Shown here in pieces: positions 59,711 through 64,000 of a stretch of 64,000 nt of DNA (its first letter is position 1; every line of letters begins with the position of its first letter). This stretch comes from CAYZWU01 sp964482235 (GTDB lineage Bacteria > Planctomycetota > B15-G4 > CAYZWU01), in NCBI GenBank assembly GCA_964482235.1, contig CAYZWU010000002.1:149385-213384 (forward strand), read 5' to 3'. Under the pieces are notes generated by a model. That model ran no database searches and was not told the DNA's origin. It saw only the letters and a program-made list of their open reading frames with translations. The position numbers were made by a program, and so were the translations under genes.

Positions 59711-59965
59711 GGGAGAACTCCTGCTGGAAGCATGACTGTATGACCGGTGCAGTCCTCAGGTTCACGGCGAAGGGTATTGTCGCATAAGGCGAGTTGGATA
59801 TATAGGAAAAAGAGGATTCAAGCTGCCCACTGCAGCGAGGAAATGGCAACAAGAGCGAAGCTCTTTACACGCCGTTTACATACAAAACGGCCGGATCCAT
59901 GGTCTAACAGGACGAAGAGAAGATCAGATATCCGCACGGTTCCCGGCTCCATGGAGGCGACAATA

Positions 59966-62308
59966 ATGACGAGCACAGAACGATCGAGATCGAGACACGA
60001 TTCGATTCGAACAACATCTTCGACAAGGCGACCTGGCCTTCTGACATCCGTCCTGATCGCAGCGCTTCTTCTTCTGACGGCCGAGGCTGCATGGGGGCAG
60101 CATCTCTCCTCGCGATTGCCCGACCGGAACATCGTGGTTCCCCAGTCGCGGGTCTTCGGCCCGTCGGCCGGCACAGGGCTCAGGATCACGGGAGTCGAAC
60201 TGTCCGCGAAGGTGCTCGAGCAGGCCGCCACGACAACGCTCGAGATCTCCATCGAGAACCTGACAGGCGCTCCCACCGAGGCCGAGCTCCTCGTCCCTGT
60301 TCCCGACAATGCCGTGGTGCACGGCTTCACTTTTCACGGCTCGGGCCTCGAGCCGTCGGCCCGCCTGCTCCCGTGGCAGGATGCGCGGCGTGATTACGAG
60401 GCCATCGTGGCCGGCATGCGCGATCCCGCCCTGCTGGAGTTCGTGGGCTGCGGCATGATCCGCACCAGCCTCTTTCCCGTGGAAGCCCGGTCGACCCAGA
60501 AGGTGCGCCTCGTCTTCGAGCATATGCTCGACGCCCAGGGCGATCGGATCGACTACACATTCCCGCGCAGCGAATCGATCGGCTACACGGTCCCGTGGCG
60601 GGTCTCGGTGGAGTTCACGTCCACGAAGCCGATCGCCACGCTCTACTCGCCATCCCATGCAGTGGAGACGACGCGGCTGGCGCCGAACAGGATCTCGGCC
60701 CGGACCAGGTTGGCATCGGCAGCCGTGCCGGGCGCCTTCCGCCTTTCCTGTCTCCGTGCCGGTCACGGCATGTCGGCCTCGCTCTTCGCCTACCCCGATC
60801 CGGCCTCGAAAGGCGGCTACTTCCTGCTGCTGGCCGGCACGCCGGTCAAGTCTCCCGTGTCGCTGTCGCGGCCGGCAATGAAACGCGAGGTGACCCTGGT
60901 GCTCGACCGTTCGGGAAGCATGCAGGGTGAGAAGATCGAGCAGGTCCGCGCCGCGGCGCTGCAGATCATCGGTGCGCTCCATCGAGGCGAAGCGTTCAAC
61001 CTGGTGATCTACAACGACACGGTGGACCTCTTTTCCCGCAAGGCCGTGATCAAGACGGATGATTCGATGGAGCAGGTCCGTTCCTATCTCGAGCGGATCG
61101 ATGCCCAGGGCGGCACGAACATCCACGACGCCCTCGCCGAGTCGCTGCGTCTAGAACCGTCGGAAGACATGCTGCCCATCATGCTCTTCCTCACCGACGG
61201 CTTGCCCACGGTGGGCAACACGTCGGAGATCGCCATCCGCAACGTGGCGATGAAGGCCAATCCGCACAACCGCCGGATCTTCACTGTCGGCGTGGGGGTG
61301 GACGTTAACACGCCGCTCCTGGCCAGGATCGCGAGCGAGACGCGGGCCGCGGCCACCTACGTTATTCCCGGCGAGGCGGTGGAGGCCAAGGTGGCGCAGG
61401 CGTTCAGCCGCCTCACGGGCCCCCTCCTCTCCGATCCGAGCCTTCTTGTCGTGGATGCCTTCGACCGGCCGGTCAGCGGCCGCGTGTGCGACGTCATGCC
61501 TCACAGGCTTCCCGACCTTTTCGAGGACGACCGGTTCGTCGTTGTTGGGCGCTACCTGGGCGAAGGGCCGATCTCCTTCCAGCTCGAGGGGAACTATCTC
61601 GGCAGTCAGCGGACGTTCCGGTTCGACTTCGGGCTCGAGAAGGCGTCGTTGCGCAACGGCTTCGTGCCGCGTCTCTGGGCGAGCCGCCGGATCGGTGTGC
61701 TCTCCGACGCCATCCGTCAGCTCGGCGCCGTTCCGGAAGAGCCCCGTCCGCCATCGGCCGCCCCTCCGGCGATCGACGGTCGGGCTCAGGAGCTGATCGA
61801 CGAGATCGTGCGCCTTTCCACCGAGTTCGGGATCCTCACAGAGTACACGGCCTTCCTGGCCCGCGAGGGGATCGACCTGTCGCACCGCGACGCGATTTTC
61901 GCCGAGGCGAACGACAACTTCCAGCGGCGGGCCATGGCCGTCCGTTCGGGGCTGGCCAGCGTGAACCAGGACTTCAACAACCAGGCCCAGATGGGACAGG
62001 TGATCCTGAATCCCCGAAATGCTATCTTTGATGCCAACATGAACCGCGTGGAGTTCACGAGGATCCAGCAGGTGAACGACCTGGCCTTCTTCTGGAAGGA
62101 AGGCCGCTGGGTGGACAGCCGGATCGTGGCCGACCCGGCCGCGTCGAGGGAACCGAAATCGACGGTCCTGTTCGGATCGCCCGAATACAACGCTCTGGCC
62201 TTTCGCCTGGCCGGCGAGGGGCGGCAGGGCTCCATGGCCCTCGAGGGAGACGTGGTTCTCCAGATCGACGGCGAGGCGGTCCTGGTAAAGGGTGCAGTCG
62301 GAAAGTAA
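59966..62308 (+). CDS. VIT and VWA domain surface protein
   Basis: A 780-residue exported protein. A membrane or signal segment (LLTSVLIAALLLLTAEAAWG) lies at about 28-47. The VIT domain (GVELSAKVLEQAATTTLEIS; LLVPVPDNAVVHGF; RRDYEAIVAGMRDPALLEFV) covers ~70-200. The VWA domain covers ~305-475, with MIDAS motif DRSGSM at Asp314, then a threonine in GGTNIHDAL and Asp in LFLTDGLPT. ATG 59966 was chosen because GGAGG lies seven bases upstream; the GTG at 59747 would add 73 residues before the signal. The response-regulator gene follows after 9 bases. Confidence 0.9.
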   Translation: MTSTERSRSRHDSIRTTSSTRRPGLLTSVLIAALLLLTAEAAWGQHLSSRLPDRNIVVPQSRVFGPSAGTGLRITGVELSAKVLEQAATTTLEISIENLTGAPTEAELLVPVPDNAVVHGFTFHGSGLEPSARLLPWQDARRDYEAIVAGMRDPALLEFVGCGMIRTSLFPVEARSTQKVRLVFEHMLDAQGDRIDYTFPRSESIGYTVPWRVSVEFTSTKPIATLYSPSHAVETTRLAPNRISARTRLASAAVPGAFRLSCLRAGHGMSASLFAYPDPASKGGYFLLLAGTPVKSPVSLSRPAMKREVTLVLDRSGSMQGEKIEQVRAAALQIIGALHRGEAFNLVIYNDTVDLFSRKAVIKTDDSMEQVRSYLERIDAQGGTNIHDALAESLRLEPSEDMLPIMLFLTDGLPTVGNTSEIAIRNVAMKANPHNRRIFTVGVGVDVNTPLLARIASETRAAATYVIPGEAVEAKVAQAFSRLTGPLLSDPSLLVVDAFDRPVSGRVCDVMPHRLPDLFEDDRFVVVGRYLGEGPISFQLEGNYLGSQRTFRFDFGLEKASLRNGFVPRLWASRRIGVLSDAIRQLGAVPEEPRPPSAAPPAIDGRAQELIDEIVRLSTEFGILTEYTAFLAREGIDLSHRDAIFAEANDNFQRRAMAVRSGLASVNQDFNNQAQMGQVILNPRNAIFDANMNRVEFTRIQQVNDLAFFWKEGRWVDSRIVADPAASREPKSTVLFGSPEYNALAFRLAGEGRQGSMALEGDVVLQIDGEAVLVKGAVGK

Positions 62309-62317
62309 TCTGAAGAC

Positions 62318-63031
62318 ATGGTCAAACATCGAATACTGATAGTCGAGGATGACGCGGCGATCCGCCTGGGGATCAAGGATGCTCTCGAGTTCGCCGGCTA
62401 CGAGACCTTCGAGGCCGGCGACGGCGATGCCGGCCTGGACATGGCCCTGCGCGTGGAGTGCGACCTCCTCCTCCTCGACCTCGTTCTGCCGGGGCGCGAC
62501 GGTCTCGAGATATTGAAGGAAGTGCGCGACACGCGGCCCACCCTGCCGGTCATCATCCTCACCGCCCGGGGCGACGAGAGCGACCGGGTTCACGGCCTCA
62601 AGCTCGGCGCCGACGACTACGTGGTCAAGCCGTTCAGCGTCAAGGAGCTCCTGGCGCGCATCGAGGCGGTGATCCGGCGCTCGCCGGAGCGGCCCACCGA
62701 TGTGCGCGAGGTGCGGTTCCCCGGCGGCACGGCCGACCTCGAGCTCTCCAGCGTCAGGTTCGAAGACGAGAACGAGACCAGGAGCCTCACGGAACGCGAA
62801 TCCGCCCTGCTCCGCTACCTGGCGCGCCATTCGAACCGCCCTGTCTCGCGCGACGAGATCCTGCTCCGCGTGTGGCGCATCAATCCGCGCGGCATCACGG
62901 AGACGCGCACCATCGACATGCACATCGTTTCGCTGCGCGCCAAGCTGAGGGACGACACCGCGAATCCGGCGATCATCAAGACGGTGCGCGGCAAGGGCTA
63001 CATGTTTTCCTGTGCGGGTGAAGAAACGTGA
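62318..63031 (+). CDS. OmpR-family response regulator
   Basis: A 237-residue DNA-binding regulator. The receiver domain has the acidic pair in VEDDAA, phosphoacceptor Asp54 in LLLDLVLPGRDG and Lys in YVVKPF. The C-terminal winged helix shows LTERESALLRYLARHSNRPV and TIDMHIVSLRAKL, then IKTVRGKGYMF. It lies 9 bases after the VIT/VWA gene and its stop overlaps the sensor-kinase start (GTGA). It presumably controls its own operon together with that kinase. Confidence 0.95.
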   Translation: MVKHRILIVEDDAAIRLGIKDALEFAGYETFEAGDGDAGLDMALRVECDLLLLDLVLPGRDGLEILKEVRDTRPTLPVIILTARGDESDRVHGLKLGADDYVVKPFSVKELLARIEAVIRRSPERPTDVREVRFPGGTADLELSSVRFEDENETRSLTERESALLRYLARHSNRPVSRDEILLRVWRINPRGITETRTIDMHIVSLRAKLRDDTANPAIIKTVRGKGYMFSCAGEET

Positions 63032-64000
63032 ACCGGCCAGTCCATACCTGGATCGCCTTCGGACTCTGCCTCGCGGCTGTTCTCATCGCCATGGGCTGGG
63101 TCAGCATGAAGGTGCTCGCCCTCGATGACGAGGCCACACTGGCCAGGCAGGAGAACCTGCTCGAGGAGAACGTCCGCCTGGCCCTGTGGCGGATGGACTC
63201 CGCCGTGTCGTACCTGGTCGGGCAGGAGAACATCCGGCCCTACTTTCTCTACAGCTCCTTCTATCCGACGAACCGCCCCTACGGCGGCATGTTCGAGAAC
63301 CGCGTGGGCGACGAGGTCCTCGTGCCCTCGCCGCTGCTCCGGTCGGCGATCCCCTACGTCCTGCTCCATTTCCAGTTCGATCCGGAAGGGGGCCTCACCT
63401 CTCCCCAGGTGCCGGACAGGACGGAAGGAAAGGTGCGCGGGAAAGGGACAAGCGGCAGGCCGGTCGACGCGGAGCGCCTCGACGAGCTCACGGCGGTCCT
63501 GAACCGCGACAAGCTTCTGGCTGCCCTTTCGGCAGTGGAGATGCGGCCTGCCGAGTCGGTTGCCTTCCTGGCGCCGCAGCCCATGCAGCAGCTCATTGTG
63601 CAGGGCCAGGAACCACAGGGCCAGGCGTTGCAGCAGTTCCGCAACGGCGCTGAGTGGCAGAGGCGATCGGCCCTCTCCCAGTGGAATAACGATGTCAACA
63701 ATCCGAGCAACTTCTACTACCCCGCGGCCCGAAGCATCATCGAGGCGGCGATGAAGCCTCTCTGGATCGGCGGGGCGCTCGTGCTGGCCCGCCGCGTCAC
63801 CGTCGGCAGCGAGGAGTACCTCCAGGGCTGCTGGCTCGACTGGCCGTCGATCAAGGAGTGGCTCCTCGACGACGTGAAGGATCTCCTCTCCGGCGCCACC
63901 CTCGAGAGGGCGGATTCGACACTTCTCGATAGAACATCATCATCCGGGAACGGCGGGGACAGCGGCACCTTGACCGAGGCGGAGAACCACGGGCGCCTGC
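63028..64000 (+). CDS. Sensor histidine kinase, N-terminal part (runs off the window)
   Basis: An open frame from GTG 63028 to the right edge, at least 324 codons, overlapping the regulator stop as GTGA. It starts with a membrane helix (WIAFGLCLAAVLIAMGWVSM) and a likely coiled segment (LARQENLLEENVRLALWRMD). A large extracytoplasmic-looking region follows, including a Gln-rich stretch (MQQLIVQGQEPQGQALQQF). A second membrane helix and the catalytic core would lie beyond the window. The kinase call rests on the operon position behind an OmpR regulator and on this topology. Confidence 0.75.
   Translation, partial: MNRPVHTWIAFGLCLAAVLIAMGWVSMKVLALDDEATLARQENLLEENVRLALWRMDSAVSYLVGQENIRPYFLYSSFYPTNRPYGGMFENRVGDEVLVPSPLLRSAIPYVLLHFQFDPEGGLTSPQVPDRTEGKVRGKGTSGRPVDAERLDELTAVLNRDKLLAALSAVEMRPAESVAFLAPQPMQQLIVQGQEPQGQALQQFRNGAEWQRRSALSQWNNDVNNPSNFYYPAARSIIEAAMKPLWIGGALVLARRVTVGSEEYLQGCWLDWPSIKEWLLDDVKDLLSGATLERADSTLLDRTSSSGNGGDSGTLTEAENHGRL

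Noticed and set aside
59966..62308. The VIT/VWA protein as a classical sortase target
   Set aside because: The C-terminus (VLVKGAVGK) has no LPxTG-type motif, hydrophobic segment or strong basic tail, and no sortase gene is in the window.

Overview
This is a GC-rich bacterial window with long operons and little wasted space in its first 43 kb, then a much looser accessory region. Several traits point to an anaerobic or facultative member of Planctomycetota or a nearby deep-branching phylum. These are an ECF sigma factor gene overlapping a Ser/Thr kinase with a TPR tail, a family of secreted beta-helix and beta-propeller proteins with shared C-terminal modules, a group 3c [NiFe] hydrogenase with HdrA, and a complex I locus in which nuoD is followed directly by nuoH. 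The taxonomic call is an inference from gene content; no rRNA or tRNA gene was recognised.

Layout. (1) 1-8384: the end of nuoD, then nuoH-I-J-K-L-M-N. The input-module genes nuoE, nuoF and nuoG are not in their usual place, and NuoI carries a long charged tail. (2) 8668-22018: a tightly packed same-strand run of cheW, cheR-TPR, cheW, mcp, cheA-REC and cheB, running without a break into mvhD, mvhG, mvhA, hdrA and tusA. A chemosensory pathway and a hydrogenase/heterodisulfide-reductase-type electron-transfer module therefore seem to share one transcription unit. (3) 22139-27134: a convergent second chemoreceptor that lacks HAMP, a second tusA, a broken isochorismatase-family gene, a DUF362 ferredoxin protein and a methyltransferase. 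(4) 27273-34276: a secreted BNR-type protein interrupted by one in-frame TGA, then the sigma factor and kinase pair. (5) 34388-44068: hydrogenase maturation protease, hybrid histidine kinase, PIN-PhoH protein, ketoacyl synthase III-like enzyme, glycosyltransferase and a melibiase-like hydrolase. (6) 44079-59710: an accessory zone of secreted proteins, IS91-type remnants in inverted orientation, duplicated pieces of the hydrolase gene, a nucleotidyltransferase pair and several gene fragments. (7) 59966-64000: a VIT/VWA surface protein with an OmpR-type regulator and the start of its sensor kinase.

Most notable structures. A roughly 95-107 bp hairpin element with 31-37 bp arms occurs four times (22036, 26122, 27082, 34279). 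It always sits immediately 3' of genes, and in three of four cases exactly between convergent stop codons. The che-mvh-hdr-tusA cluster is the best candidate for an undescribed functional system: it has a CheB whose receiver has lost its phosphoacceptor Asp, a CheA carrying its own receiver, and no separate cheY.

Caution. Four genes carry a disruption (cheR near 9880, hdrA near 21640, the BNR gene at 28425, the kinase near 31436). Each breaks an otherwise well-preserved reading frame, so sequencing or assembly error is a real alternative to mutation.
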